From positions 124,001 through 188,000 of the forward strand of contig PYVY01000005.1 in assembly GCA_003056425.1 (NCBI GenBank): DNA of 64,000 nucleotides. The letters run 5' to 3'. The notes under the pieces were generated by a model, which saw nothing but the letters and a program-made list of their open reading frames with translations, made no database searches and was not told the DNA's origin. Each line of letters begins with the position of its first letter. The stretch's first letter is position 1. Shown here one piece after another: positions 1 to 8,707 of the stretch. Position numbers and translations under genes: made by a program. Source of the stretch: Alteromonas indica (GTDB taxonomy: Bacteria; Pseudomonadota; Gammaproteobacteria; Enterobacterales; Alteromonadaceae).

Positions 1-1
1 G

Positions 2-508
2 GTTGACTTTTTAGGGCGGGATGACTGGAATTCAGTGTATTACCACCGTGCCGATGAAAACGGCATCGGGTTCGACCGTTCACCTTCAGGGGTAAATGCG
101 GTAGAGCAATACTATCCGCCGCTCACCAAATTATTGTCGGACCCGTCAACGACCCCGGAGAAATATCTGCTTTGGTTTCATCATTTACCGTGGGACTACA
201 CTATTGAATCAACCAACCGAACACTGTGGAATGAATTGGTCCATCGTTATTACGCCGGTGCTCAGACTATCCAGGATATAGCTAAACAATGGGATAGCCT
301 GGAGTCGGTATTAGATCCGCTGCAGTTTCGTCAGGTCCAAATGGCCATGGATATCCAGGTAAAAGAGGCGATATGGTGGCGCAATGCGTGTGTACTTTAT
401 TTTCAGCAGTTTTCTGGTAAACCCATTCCAGCGGAATTACCTAAACCGCAAAAAACATTGGCTGAATACCAAAAAATGTCATTTCCTCATGCGCCGGGCC
501 AAGGATAG
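2..508 (+). CDS. aguA: alpha-glucuronidase GH67, C-terminal part
   Basis: This is the 3' end of a gene that enters from the left edge; the frame is open from base 2, so the N-terminus and catalytic core are missing. The visible ~168 residues carry the conserved C-terminal GH67 block: GFDRSPSG, a run ending LLWFHHLPWDYTI, a TLWNELVHRYYAG segment and the end block WWRNACVLYFQQFSGKPIP. GH67 enzymes remove (4-O-methyl)glucuronic acid from the non-reducing end of short aldouronic acids released from glucuronoxylan, usually in the cytoplasm. The next genes are a TRAP importer and a mannonate dehydratase on the same strand, which fits one glucuronate operon. Family assignment is firm; the location of the enzyme cannot be judged without the N-terminus. 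Confidence 0.9.
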   Translation, partial: VDFLGRDDWNSVYYHRADENGIGFDRSPSGVNAVEQYYPPLTKLLSDPSTTPEKYLLWFHHLPWDYTIESTNRTLWNELVHRYYAGAQTIQDIAKQWDSLESVLDPLQFRQVQMAMDIQVKEAIWWRNACVLYFQQFSGKPIPAELPKPQKTLAEYQKMSFPHAPGQG

Positions 509-568
509 CCTAGTGCGGCCATGCTCATGGAATTCGCCATAGCGACAATAATAAGAAGCGCAAAATTT

Positions 569-1555
569 ATGATGCCAAGGTTGAGGTATATTTATGGTCT
601 GGTCATCGTCGTTCAGCTATTGGCGGCTCCACCAGCTATTGCTGCCAAAACGCTGAATGTGATTACGTCGTTATCCAGCAGTGACCCTATGTATGCTGGC
701 CTGGTGCGTTTCAAGCAGGAAGTGGAAACACAGTCACAAGGTTCGCTGGCCATCCGTATATTCATCGGTTCACAGTTAGGTAACGACAGCGACATGCTTG
801 AGCAGGCTATTTTAGGCGCAAATGTTGCGGTGTTGGCTGATGGCGGCCGGCTGGCAGTTTATCAACACGAGCTAGGTATTTTAGGTGCGCCTTATCTGGT
901 ACAGAATCAAGCCCAGCTTAAACAGCTGACCCGCTCCGCATTATTTCAAAGCTGGGCCGATAAATTGGCTGCGCGGGCGGGGCTACATATTTTTTCGTTC
1001 AACTGGTGGCAGGGCGCCCGTCATTTGCTAACCCAGCATGCCGTAGTGGAACCAGCTGACCTTGCTGGTATCCGCATGCGCACTATCGGGGCGCCGGTCT
1101 GGATTGAAACCATCGCAGCCATGGGGGCCACCCCCACGCCTTTGGCCTGGGCAGAGGTATACAGTGGCCTGCAACAGCAGGTAATAGATGCTGCCGAAGC
1201 CCAGTTTACCGGTATGTGGGGGGCCCGCTTATATGAGGTGGTCTCGCATGTTACTAAAACCGGGCATATTCAGCTTATTTCCGGGCTGGTAGGCAGCGAA
1301 AGCTGGTTTCAGTCCCTTAGCCCGGCACAACAGCAGGTGATTAGCCAGGCAGCCGTCACAGCCGGTGAGTATGCATCGCAACAGGTGCGCCAGGCTGAAG
1401 CCGCTATAGAGCAACAACTCACTGCGCAAGGTATCATGGTGAGCACGCCCGATATCAGTCGCTTTGAACAAGTCACCAAGCCCGTATACCAGCGTCTGGA
1501 TTATGCGGCGCTATATGACGAGGTGCGTACTTACCTGACAGGTTCTGACCAATGA
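569..1555 (+). CDS. TRAP transporter solute-binding protein (DctP family)
   Basis: Periplasmic substrate-binding subunit of a tripartite ATP-independent transporter. The chosen ATG follows an AAGAAG ribosome-binding site and gives a clean signal peptide (MMPRLRYIYG, a hydrophobic run, then a PPAIAA cleavage region), so about 328 residues; an earlier in-frame ATG at 521 would add 16 residues before the signal. Family marks include the GSQLGNDSDMLEQ segment, the RMRTIGAPVW segment (conserved Arg contacting the ligand carboxylate in this family) and GLQQQVIDAAEAQ. It lies 60 bases after the GH67 gene and its stop overlaps the next start. By context the substrate is likely a uronate or aldouronate rather than a C4-dicarboxylate; this is inference. 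Confidence 0.9.
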   Translation: MMPRLRYIYGLVIVVQLLAAPPAIAAKTLNVITSLSSSDPMYAGLVRFKQEVETQSQGSLAIRIFIGSQLGNDSDMLEQAILGANVAVLADGGRLAVYQHELGILGAPYLVQNQAQLKQLTRSALFQSWADKLAARAGLHIFSFNWWQGARHLLTQHAVVEPADLAGIRMRTIGAPVWIETIAAMGATPTPLAWAEVYSGLQQQVIDAAEAQFTGMWGARLYEVVSHVTKTGHIQLISGLVGSESWFQSLSPAQQQVISQAAVTAGEYASQQVRQAEAAIEQQLTAQGIMVSTPDISRFEQVTKPVYQRLDYAALYDEVRTYLTGSDQ

Positions 1556-2019
1556 AGCTGTTGAACCAGATTGAGCGCCTGCTCTGCGTAATACTACTGG
1601 CGGCCATCGTAGGACTGGTTTTTATGGCCGCCATCATGCGTACTTTTGGTGTGCCGGTTATCTGGTCGGTCGATGTTGCGCAAATGCTGTTCGCCTGGCT
1701 GGCGATGCTGGCCGCTGACCAAACCTTCAAGCATAGCGAGCACGCCGCTGTAGATATCATTACCCGCCGCCTGCAACCAAGGGCGCAGCAAGCTTTCAGT
1801 AATCTGTTCGATATTCTGATGATTAGCGTCCTGGGCCTATTACTCTGGTTTGGCATTGTCTTGTTTGGTGCAAACCCTGATCGCACGCTAGGCAGCACTA
1901 GCATCAGTTATCAGTGGGTAACACTGGCGGTACCGGTAGGCGCGGCATTGATGATCATAACGCTATTGCAGCGCTTGTTAAGCCGGCATCGCATTAGCCA
2001 GGGGCAGGCCGGTTTATGA
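1552..2019 (+). CDS. TRAP transporter small permease (DctQ family)
   Basis: Small membrane subunit of the TRAP carrier, 155 residues, with four hydrophobic segments at roughly residues 10-32, 43-60, 85-108 and 123-145. It starts inside the stop of the binding-protein gene (ATGA overlap) and ends with the same overlap into the large permease, so the three are translationally coupled. The FAWLAMLAADQTFKHSEHAAVDI stretch around residues 46-68 is typical of DctQ proteins, where a conserved acidic/His region follows the second helix. Function as the Q subunit is secure by order and membrane pattern; substrate is inferred from neighbours only. Confidence 0.88.
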   Translation: MKLLNQIERLLCVILLAAIVGLVFMAAIMRTFGVPVIWSVDVAQMLFAWLAMLAADQTFKHSEHAAVDIITRRLQPRAQQAFSNLFDILMISVLGLLLWFGIVLFGANPDRTLGSTSISYQWVTLAVPVGAALMIITLLQRLLSRHRISQGQAGL

Positions 2020-3293
2020 TACTGCTATTACTGTTTTTAGGGCTCCTCATTCTAGGTTTACCGCTGGCATTTTGTCTGCTTATTGCCGGGCTTAGTTATT
2101 TTGCCGGCGCCGAGAGTTTGCCGATGACCGTGGCGGTGCAGCGGTTAGTGGCCAGCAGCCAGAGTTTTCCTTTGCTGGCCGTACCCTTCTTTATTCTGGC
2201 CGGTCATATTATGAACCACTCCGGTATTACCCAGCGTTTGATTAGCTTTTCTAATTTACTGGTAGCCTGGATAACCGGCGGGCTGGCGCACGTTACTATT
2301 GTACTAAGTGCATTGATGGGCGGCGTATCAGGATCAGCCATTGCCGATGCCGCGATGCAAGCCAGAATTTTAGGTGACCCCATGCAGGATTCCGGGCTGG
2401 GGAAAGGCTTTAGCGCATCAATTATTACGATTAGTGCGCTGATTACCGCCTGTATCCCTCCTAGTATCGGACTGATTTTATATGGTTTTGTCGGGAATGT
2501 GTCGATTGGTAAATTGTTTATCGCAGGCATTGTACCGGGCATGTTGCTGACCTTTGTGCTGATGTTAACGGTGGTCTGGCAGGTTAAAAAACACTATCCC
2601 GAGCAAACGGCCGGGCAGGTGCGGCCCAATATCCGCGAAATTGTCAGGGCTCTGAATGAATGTAAGTGGGCGCTGCTGTTCCCGGTCATACTTATCGTCA
2701 CGATACGTTTTGGAATTTTCACCCCTTCAGAAGCCGGGGCATTTGCGGTGGTGTATGCCGTGCTCGTCGGATTTTGGGGTTACCGGGAACTTACCCTCAA
2801 GCAGGTAATGGTTTCTTTACAACAAAGCGTAGATGACATTGGCATGATCATGCTGATCATCCTAAGTGCCGGGGTCATAGGATATGTCGTGGCATATGAA
2901 CAGTTACCAGTTAGCTTAGCTCAGACGGTCACCCAAGCCACCCAACAGCCGCTGCTGGTTATGTTGATTTGCCTGACGCTGCTGTTATGCGTGGGCATGC
3001 TGATGGAAGGCACCGTAACGGTTTTATTACTTACCCCCATTTTAGTACCGGTGGTGCAAGCGGTAGGGATAGATCCCGTGCATTTCGGGGTGTTGATGAT
3101 GATTATGGTGACCTTTGGCGGAACCACGCCGCCTGTGGGGGTGGCCATGTACACCGTGTGTAATATTATGCGCTGTCCGACCGATGCTTATATCAAAGCG
3201 GCCTGGCCTTTTTATCTGGCGATATTAGGGCTGGTTGCTCTGCTGGCTGTATGCCCATCGCTGGTATTGTTTTTACCGCAGTTAGTTTACTAA
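2016..3293 (+). CDS. TRAP transporter large permease (DctM family)
   Basis: Large membrane subunit, 425 residues, strongly hydrophobic throughout with about a dozen membrane segments. It carries DctM family blocks: LAVPFFILAGHIMNHSGIT near residue 55, the ALMGGVSGSAIADAAM loop near residue 100, an ITACIPPSIGLILYG segment near residue 145 and the FGGTTPPVGVAMYTVCNI block near residue 368. These proteins move substrate with a sodium gradient, fed by the periplasmic binding subunit. It overlaps the small permease by four bases and is followed after 21 bases by the mannonate dehydratase, so import and catabolism are probably on one transcript. Confidence 0.92.
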   Translation: MILLLLFLGLLILGLPLAFCLLIAGLSYFAGAESLPMTVAVQRLVASSQSFPLLAVPFFILAGHIMNHSGITQRLISFSNLLVAWITGGLAHVTIVLSALMGGVSGSAIADAAMQARILGDPMQDSGLGKGFSASIITISALITACIPPSIGLILYGFVGNVSIGKLFIAGIVPGMLLTFVLMLTVVWQVKKHYPEQTAGQVRPNIREIVRALNECKWALLFPVILIVTIRFGIFTPSEAGAFAVVYAVLVGFWGYRELTLKQVMVSLQQSVDDIGMIMLIILSAGVIGYVVAYEQLPVSLAQTVTQATQQPLLVMLICLTLLLCVGMLMEGTVTVLLLTPILVPVVQAVGIDPVHFGVLMMIMVTFGGTTPPVGVAMYTVCNIMRCPTDAYIKAAWPFYLAILGLVALLAVCPSLVLFLPQLVY

Positions 3294-3314
3294 CGCTCAA
3301 CAGGGAGAAAACCG

Positions 3315-4523
3315 ATGAAAATTACTGAGGCGAGAGTCATTGTATGCTCTGCGGGGCGCAACTTCGTTACGCTGAAAATCATCACCGATGAGGGGGTATA
3401 CGGAATTGGAGATGCCACGTTAAACGGACGTGAAAAAACGGTAGTCAGTTACCTGGAAGATTATGTTATCCCTGCGCTGATTGGCCGGGACCCCCAACGA
3501 ATTGAAGATATCTGGCAATACCTTTACCGAGGGGCGTACTGGCGTCGTGGGCCAGTAGGAATGACAGCCATTGCCGCCGTCGATGTGGCTTTATGGGATA
3601 TTAAAGGCAAAGTTGCTGGCTTGCCTTTGTATCAGTTACTGGGCGGGCGCAGCCGGGATCGTATTATGACCTACACGCACGCCAATGGTGCCTGTACAGC
3701 ATCAACCCTGGACGCCGTAGGCAAGGCTATTGATGACGGTTATCAAGCTGTGCGTATTCAGTCAGGTGTACCGGGCATGGCAAGTACCTATGGGGTGGCC
3801 AAAGATGGTCACAAATATGAGCCTGCAGATGCTGATTTACCTACCCAGAATGTGTGGTCCACCGAAAAATACCTTAATTTCTTACCGCAGCTATTTGATG
3901 CCGTGCGCAGCCAGTATGGGTTTGATGTGCATTTATTGCATGACGTACACCATCGGCTTACGCCTATTGAAGCGGCGCGTTTAGGCAAAGAGTTAGAACC
4001 TTACAAATTGTTCTGGCTGGAAGACTGTGTACCAGCGGAAAATCAGGAAAGCTTCAGGCTGATACGGCAGCATACCACCACGCCGCTTGCCGTAGGTGAG
4101 GTATTTAATTCTATCCACGATTGCCGTGAGCTAATTCAGAACCAGTACATAGATTATATCCGCTCAACCATTGTGCATGCTGGGGGCATTACTCAAATGC
4201 GGCGGATAGCTGATTTTGCTAGCCTGTTTAATGTGCGTACCGGCTTTCACGGGGCCACCGATCTATCGCCGGTATGTATGGGGGCGGCGCTACATTTTGA
4301 CTATTGGGTACCTAATTTCGGCATTCAGGAACACATGCCCCACAGCGAACTGATGGAGTCAGTATTTACATTTGATTACCGCTTCGACAAAGGCTTTTTC
4401 ACCCCAGGGGAAGCCCCTGGCCACGGTGTGGATATAGATGAAAGCAAAGCCGCCAACTATCCTTATAAACGTGCCGCCTTGCCGGTTAACCGGCTGGAAG
4501 ACGGCACCTTGTGGAATTGGTGA
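3315..4523 (+). CDS. manD: D-mannonate dehydratase ManD/RspA type (enolase superfamily)
   Basis: 402-residue enolase-superfamily enzyme of the ManD subgroup (E. coli RspA is of similar length). It dehydrates D-mannonate to 2-keto-3-deoxygluconate, a step of glucuronate catabolism. Visible marks: N-terminal [16 protein letters not shown], the [20 protein letters not shown] cap/barrel junction, metal-ligand regions [15 protein letters not shown] and AVGEVFNS, the [11 protein letters not shown]is/Asp site and the PGHGVDIDE end. A GGGAG ribosome-binding site precedes the start. Subgroup members range from efficient mannonate dehydratases to weak sugar-acid dehydratases, so the exact substrate is inferred from the GH67 and TRAP neighbours. 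No uxaC or uxuB is visible; they may lie upstream of the window. Confidence 0.85.
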   Translation: MKITEARVIVCSAGRNFVTLKIITDEGVYGIGDATLNGREKTVVSYLEDYVIPALIGRDPQRIEDIWQYLYRGAYWRRGPVGMTAIAAVDVALWDIKGKVAGLPLYQLLGGRSRDRIMTYTHANGACTASTLDAVGKAIDDGYQAVRIQSGVPGMASTYGVAKDGHKYEPADADLPTQNVWSTEKYLNFLPQLFDAVRSQYGFDVHLLHDVHHRLTPIEAARLGKELEPYKLFWLEDCVPAENQESFRLIRQHTTTPLAVGEVFNSIHDCRELIQNQYIDYIRSTIVHAGGITQMRRIADFASLFNVRTGFHGATDLSPVCMGAALHFDYWVPNFGIQEHMPHSELMESVFTFDYRFDKGFFTPGEAPGHGVDIDESKAANYPYKRAALPVNRLEDGTLWNW

Positions 4524-4592
4524 CAGTGACAAGGCTACTTATCTACCTGCAACAAATAACAGGCCCGGCCGGGCGCGTAGCCCTGACCAGGG

Positions 4593-4619
4593 TACCGCCT
4601 GATACCTCCCACGGCGGTA
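4593..4619. other. hairpin after manD
   Basis: Inverted repeat TACCGCC ... GGCGGTA (7-base arms, 13-base loop) lies about 70 bases after the manD stop. No T-run follows, so it could be a Rho-dependent end or an RNA-stabilising hairpin; a weak call. Confidence 0.35.
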
Positions 4620-4757
4620 TCTAAAGCCTGTGGTTAACTGCTTGCCCGGCGGCCGGAAAACTTTATACTAAAAAGTAATATATACGATGCTGCCATGTGA
4701 AGGTGATGTTTACCGCACACGTTAAGCAGCACATAATGCGCATTATTCAGGTGCTAT

Positions 4758-5078
4758 ATGAACCCTCTTGCAAAGGTGAAACACACGTGGGTTAAGCTCA
4801 AATTTAAGCGTAACGACCTACGAATAATCGAACACATACCAGCAGCTACTTTTAGCCAGATTCTGCAACAGTACTGTGCTCAAGGCTGGGAACTTACCGA
4901 CGCTTACCGCCCGTTTGACGAAGCGCAGCGTTGGCAAGGTAAGCTGAGGAAAGGCACCAGTGTGCTTACGTGCATTTGGCAGCCCGAACAGGCGGGGCAT
5001 ATTTATGGATTAAGCAGAATAATCAATGGTATGGCAGCGCAATTTTCACTTGTCGCTAAACCTGCACCTACCTATTGA
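4758..5078 (+). CDS. hypothetical protein, 106 residues
   Basis: A small basic N-terminal protein I do not recognise with confidence. There is no signal peptide or membrane helix; the first 25 residues are rich in Lys/Arg. The segment ATFSQILQQYCAQGWELTDAY (residues ~30-50) resembles the pattern of small DUF4177-like proteins, in which a helix is followed by GWEL, but this is a loose visual resemblance. It stands alone, 234 bases after manD, and is followed by a long gene-free stretch. The start is the first ATG, preceded by a weak CAGGTG ribosome-binding site. The frame has ordinary codon use, so it is probably a real gene of unknown role. Confidence 0.55.
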   Translation: MNPLAKVKHTWVKLKFKRNDLRIIEHIPAATFSQILQQYCAQGWELTDAYRPFDEAQRWQGKLRKGTSVLTCIWQPEQAGHIYGLSRIINGMAAQFSLVAKPAPTY

Positions 5079-5488
5079 GCTGTGAACTGCCAGCCCTGCG
5101 GGTGGTGGCCGGGCTGCGGTATTATCCTTAATGCGGCTGATAATACTTTGGGAGCATTCAATAGCTGCTGGCTGAGCCGGGTTGTGTAGCAGCGGTTCAG
5201 CGGTTCTGGGACCGGGTCTGATTGGCTATCCGGGCTCCCGGTAGTTTTGCCAGCACGCTTGGGAAATAGTCGCAGAGCACCGGTTTCACGCCGCCAGGTA
5301 ATGTTACCTGGCTTATCTACTTACCTACTTTACCTGCACGCGGGGAGACCCGGCTGCGCTAATCAATACCTCTGATATTGCTAGGTCAACCGGCAGCGCA
5401 GCCGCGCGCCTTTTAGCAGATTAAATTTTAGGCGCGCAACGTTTAACCGCTTTAAGGTAAGCGACAGTGAAAGGGTGGAATTACCGTT
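5079..5488. other. gene-free intergenic region with a perfect palindrome
   Basis: About 410 bases without a supportable gene, between the small orphan gene and the convergent HAD gene. It is GC-rich and contains a 20-base inverted repeat at 5293-5312 (listed separately). No promoter, RNA gene or clear terminator with a T-run was identified. Confidence 0.6.
5293..5312. repeat. perfect inverted repeat, 9-base arms
   Basis: GCCAGGTAA then TG then TTACCTGGC: nine perfectly matched bases on each side of a two-base centre. It sits about 175 bases beyond the 3' end of the HAD gene and 215 beyond the orphan gene, so it is more likely a transcript-end structure or an interspersed palindrome than an operator. 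Confidence 0.6.
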
Positions 5489-6220
5489 TTAATCAAGTAA
5501 CTCAACCAGCTCGGGAAGGGTGTCAATCTGGTAATCCGGTTCCAGCGCAAGGGGGTAAAGCACTTTGCCCTGGCGTTTTATAAAGGTAGCTTGTAAGCCG
5601 GCCGCTTTGGCACCAGCAATATCCCAACCATGAGCAGCCACCAGCATAGCTTCATGTGGTGCAACACCCGCTTTTTTCAACGCCCATTCGTACGTTCTTA
5701 AATCGGGCTTATAGCGCTTAATATCTTCAACACTATAGCGATCATCAAAAAATTCAATCAAGCCGGCATTTTCAAACTGAGTCTGCACGCCCTGATTAGA
5801 AGAGTTGGTCAGGCTGATTAAGCGGTAACCGGCTTTTTTCAGAGCGGTTAAGCCAGCTTTAACATCCGGGTGCGCAGGCAGGCTACGCAAGGGAGTCACA
5901 ATGGCCTTTTTGGCCTGGTCCTGGGTGAGAGCCACATCATTTGCGCGGGCTACCATCATTAAAGAAGCCACGCCAATCTCGCCAAAGGTATGAAAACGGT
6001 CGGTTGTATTATCGACCAGCGAGTGGTGCAACATGGTTGAAAACCACAATGCCATCAGGTCATCACGGCCGCCTAAGGCGTCCGTTACAGAGCTGCGCAT
6101 CGCATTAAGATCCAGTAGCGTTTCATTCACATCAAAGAAAATGACTTTCGGCGGCTTTGCAGCAAACACGGAGCTGGTAAACAGGCCCACCGTAAACAGT
6201 AAAATAACGAGTTTTTTCAT
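5489..6220 (-). CDS. exported HAD-family protein, type II haloacid dehalogenase-like
   Basis: 243 residues with an N-terminal signal peptide (MKKLVILLFTVGLFTSSVFA) and then a complete HAD fold of the (S)-2-haloacid dehalogenase type. Motif I is FFDVNETLLD (nucleophile Asp and the Thr four residues on); motif II is SLTNSSNQG; the motif III Lys is in KRYKPDLRTYEWAL; motif IV is VAAHGWDIAGA. Two points are unlike well-studied L-2-haloacid dehalogenases: the Arg that binds the substrate carboxylate has no obvious counterpart in LWFSTMLHHSLVD, and motif IV has A/H where Ser/Asn are usual. So true dehalogenase activity is doubtful. It is divergent from a TonB receptor, as is its paralogue at 43513-44199, which lacks the signal peptide. 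Confidence 0.8.
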   Translation of the reverse strand: MKKLVILLFTVGLFTSSVFAAKPPKVIFFDVNETLLDLNAMRSSVTDALGGRDDLMALWFSTMLHHSLVDNTTDRFHTFGEIGVASLMMVARANDVALTQDQAKKAIVTPLRSLPAHPDVKAGLTALKKAGYRLISLTNSSNQGVQTQFENAGLIEFFDDRYSVEDIKRYKPDLRTYEWALKKAGVAPHEAMLVAAHGWDIAGAKAAGLQATFIKRQGKVLYPLALEPDYQIDTLPELVELLD

Positions 6221-6300
6221 GATATATCCCAGTTGATGCGGCCAATAATAAGCAGGGTGCTGTTCCTGCCTGCAAATAAAAACGGTTCAAAGCAAGCTCG

Positions 6301-6326
6301 AAGTGGCCACTTGAACAAACGTTCAA
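6301..6326. promoter_or_regulatory. overlapping palindromes between HAD gene and TonB receptor
   Basis: AAGTGGCCACTT (6301-6312) is a perfect 12-base palindrome. It shares two bases with TTGAAC-AAAC-GTTCAA (6311-6326), a six-base inverted repeat with a four-base centre, and a further GTTCAA half-site lies at 6285-6290. The location between two divergent genes suggests a shared operator, possibly of TetR type. Promoter boxes were not clear. Confidence 0.5.
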
Positions 6327-6485
6327 CCTATACTCAGACATTGCCGGTTAAATGTAAACCCTGAATTATGGATATTCGGCTAGCCGTTAAGCCAGTGCCT
6401 TGTATTCCTACAACGCGAAATAAGGTTGTTCAGTTCGTTGTTATAATATAACATTTCACGCATTCTAGTGAAGTTCGATAAAGTA

Positions 6486-8585
6486 ATGACTAACTATACC
6501 CGTACACTATATAAATGCGCTGCTCCGCTACTGGTTTTATTGGCTGTTAGCTCACCCGGTCGGGCCCAGGAAACGGCTATCGAAACTATTTCAATAGTTC
6601 ATCAACAAGCGTATCGAGGCAGTATACCTGCCACCGACTTACCCCAGTCGGTAGAATCGTTTGATATGGACCAGCTTGATGTGCTGGGCATTACTCGCTT
6701 TCAGGAAGTATTAGACATGTCGGGTACTATCGCCCGGCAAAATAATGGGGGCGGTTTATGGGATAGCTTTTCAATAAGGGGTTTTCCCGGTAACGAGAAC
6801 ATGCCATCAGGTTACCTGATAAACGGCTTTAATGGTGGGCGGGGGTTCAGTGGCCACCGAGATGTCTCTAATATTCAGTCAATCGACATACTCAAAGGAC
6901 CCGGTTCGGCCCTTTATGGCCGTTCTGAACCGGGCGGCACCATTAATATCACTACGAAAAAACCGGCTTTTGAAGAGCAAGGTTATATAAAAGGCAGTGC
7001 CGCAGAATACCAGCAGTACCGGCTAGAAGGGGATTATACTAATGGGATCACCGACAATATCGCGTTCAGGGTAAATGGCGCCTGGCAGGATCACGGTAGT
7101 TTTCGCGATTATGTCACCAGCGACAAAAAGGTCATTACTCCCTCCGTAAGCTGGCAAATCAACGATGTATCGAGTGTTTTATATGAATTTGAATATCTGC
7201 AACAGGAACAATTATTTGACCGTGGTGTAGTGGTATTGGATAACAATTTTGCCACGCTGCCGGTAAGCCGTTACTTAGGTAACCCCGACGATGCGCCTAC
7301 CCGTATTCAAAGTACCGGTCATTATCTTGCTTATCAGCAACAGCTCGACCATCAGTGGTCGTTATTAGCAGGCTACAACTATCGTCGTTCCACATTAAAT
7401 GGGTTTTCCTCAGATGCAGAACTGGCGGCTTCACGCCAAAGTTTATATGACGATGGCCAAACGCTCACCCGGCAACATCGACAACGCGATTATGCTACCG
7501 ATGACCATTCTGTACGCATTGAATTAAGTAGTGACATCCAACTGGCGGGCATTACCCATCGTTTGATGGTAGGGGCTGATGCCTATGATTATCAGATATC
7601 CACTGACCTGTATCGTTTTCGAGGGGAAGCAGGCAGTTATGCACTAGATATTTATGACCCTCAATACAATCAAAGCGGCCCGCCGGTTAGCTTGCTATAC
7701 GCCAATACGGAAGCGCAGCAGGCCTGGGGGGTGTATATCCAGGACCAGCTGGTTGTCACCCCTAAACTAAAAATATTAGCCGGCGTGCGTTTTGATCGCT
7801 ATGAGCAAAATATTGCTGAAGCCTTGAGTGCACAAACCAACACGGCTGATGACGCCAGACTAAGCCCACGGCTTGGACTTACCTATTCATTTACCCGCGA
7901 CCTGACGTTGTATGCCAGCTATTCCGAAGGTTTTTTACCGCTCAGCGGGACCGATGCCCAGGGTCAGTCATTTGACCCAGAAGAAAGTCATTCTGCTGAG
8001 GTTGGCGCACGTTATAGCTGGGATAAAGGCAGTATGAATGTGGCTGTATTTGATGCGACAAAATCGAATATCTTAACCTCTGATCCCATCAATGTAGGCT
8101 TTTCTGCCCCTTTGGGTGAAGCGGTAAGCCGTGGCATCGAAATTGATGGCGATGTGGCTATTGCAGAAAACACCCAGCTGCGCTTTTCCTATGCATTTAT
8201 GGATACTAAAACAGCCAATGAAGCAGTAAATCCTGATTGGGGCGTGCTGGTAAGCAGTGGCGCCGATCTGGTAAACGTACCGCGTCACAACGCGGCGCTG
8301 CAACTCACCCAGTTTGCCCGTATGGCTGACCGAGACTGGCAATTTGGGACGGGAATCCATTATGTGGATGATCGGCTGGGCGACACGGTTACACCTTCTT
8401 ACCGATTACCTTCTTATACGTTAGTGAACCTGTATGCCCAGGTAGCGTTGACGCCAGCCTGGTTGCTTAGGGTGAATATCGATAACGCCCTGAACGAAAC
8501 CTATTATACCTCCAGCTATTCCGCCTTGTGGACAGTGCCCGGCGAGCCACAAAAACTATCGGTTTCTGCAAAATATCAATTCTGA
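6486..8585 (+). CDS. TonB-dependent siderophore-type outer membrane receptor
   Basis: About 699 residues from the ATG used here; a GTG at 6468 would add six. It has a signal peptide (hydrophobic run APLLVLLAVSS, then GRAQ), a plug domain (DLPQSVESFDMDQLDVLGI, the SIRGFPGN block, ILKGPGSALYGRSEPGGTINI) and a 22-strand-type barrel ending in an aromatic residue (SVSAKYQF), the usual signal for outer membrane insertion. The plug is of the FhuA/siderophore-receptor type. No typical TonB box is evident; the mature start is QETAIETISIV. The ligand may be a ferric siderophore, but no siderophore genes lie nearby. It is divergent from the exported HAD protein and followed by a receiver gene 248 bases on. 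Confidence 0.88.
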   Translation: MTNYTRTLYKCAAPLLVLLAVSSPGRAQETAIETISIVHQQAYRGSIPATDLPQSVESFDMDQLDVLGITRFQEVLDMSGTIARQNNGGGLWDSFSIRGFPGNENMPSGYLINGFNGGRGFSGHRDVSNIQSIDILKGPGSALYGRSEPGGTINITTKKPAFEEQGYIKGSAAEYQQYRLEGDYTNGITDNIAFRVNGAWQDHGSFRDYVTSDKKVITPSVSWQINDVSSVLYEFEYLQQEQLFDRGVVVLDNNFATLPVSRYLGNPDDAPTRIQSTGHYLAYQQQLDHQWSLLAGYNYRRSTLNGFSSDAELAASRQSLYDDGQTLTRQHRQRDYATDDHSVRIELSSDIQLAGITHRLMVGADAYDYQISTDLYRFRGEAGSYALDIYDPQYNQSGPPVSLLYANTEAQQAWGVYIQDQLVVTPKLKILAGVRFDRYEQNIAEALSAQTNTADDARLSPRLGLTYSFTRDLTLYASYSEGFLPLSGTDAQGQSFDPEESHSAEVGARYSWDKGSMNVAVFDATKSNILTSDPINVGFSAPLGEAVSRGIEIDGDVAIAENTQLRFSYAFMDTKTANEAVNPDWGVLVSSGADLVNVPRHNAALQLTQFARMADRDWQFGTGIHYVDDRLGDTVTPSYRLPSYTLVNLYAQVALTPAWLLRVNIDNALNETYYTSSYSALWTVPGEPQKLSVSAKYQF

Positions 8586-8707
8586 TACCCGCCAATTGTG
8601 CCAATGCTGACCCTGTCCAGCTGGCACTGCTCCGGCTGTTCTTTCGCTGGCTACCCAGCATAGTTGACGGCCGGAAAACCGGCTTGAAAGCCAGCCTTTC
8701 GTTCAGC

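Noticed and set aside
6420..6485. Fur box before the siderophore-type receptor
   Set aside because: The A/T-rich stretch TTATAATATAAC does not match the GATAATGATAATCATTATC consensus well enough.
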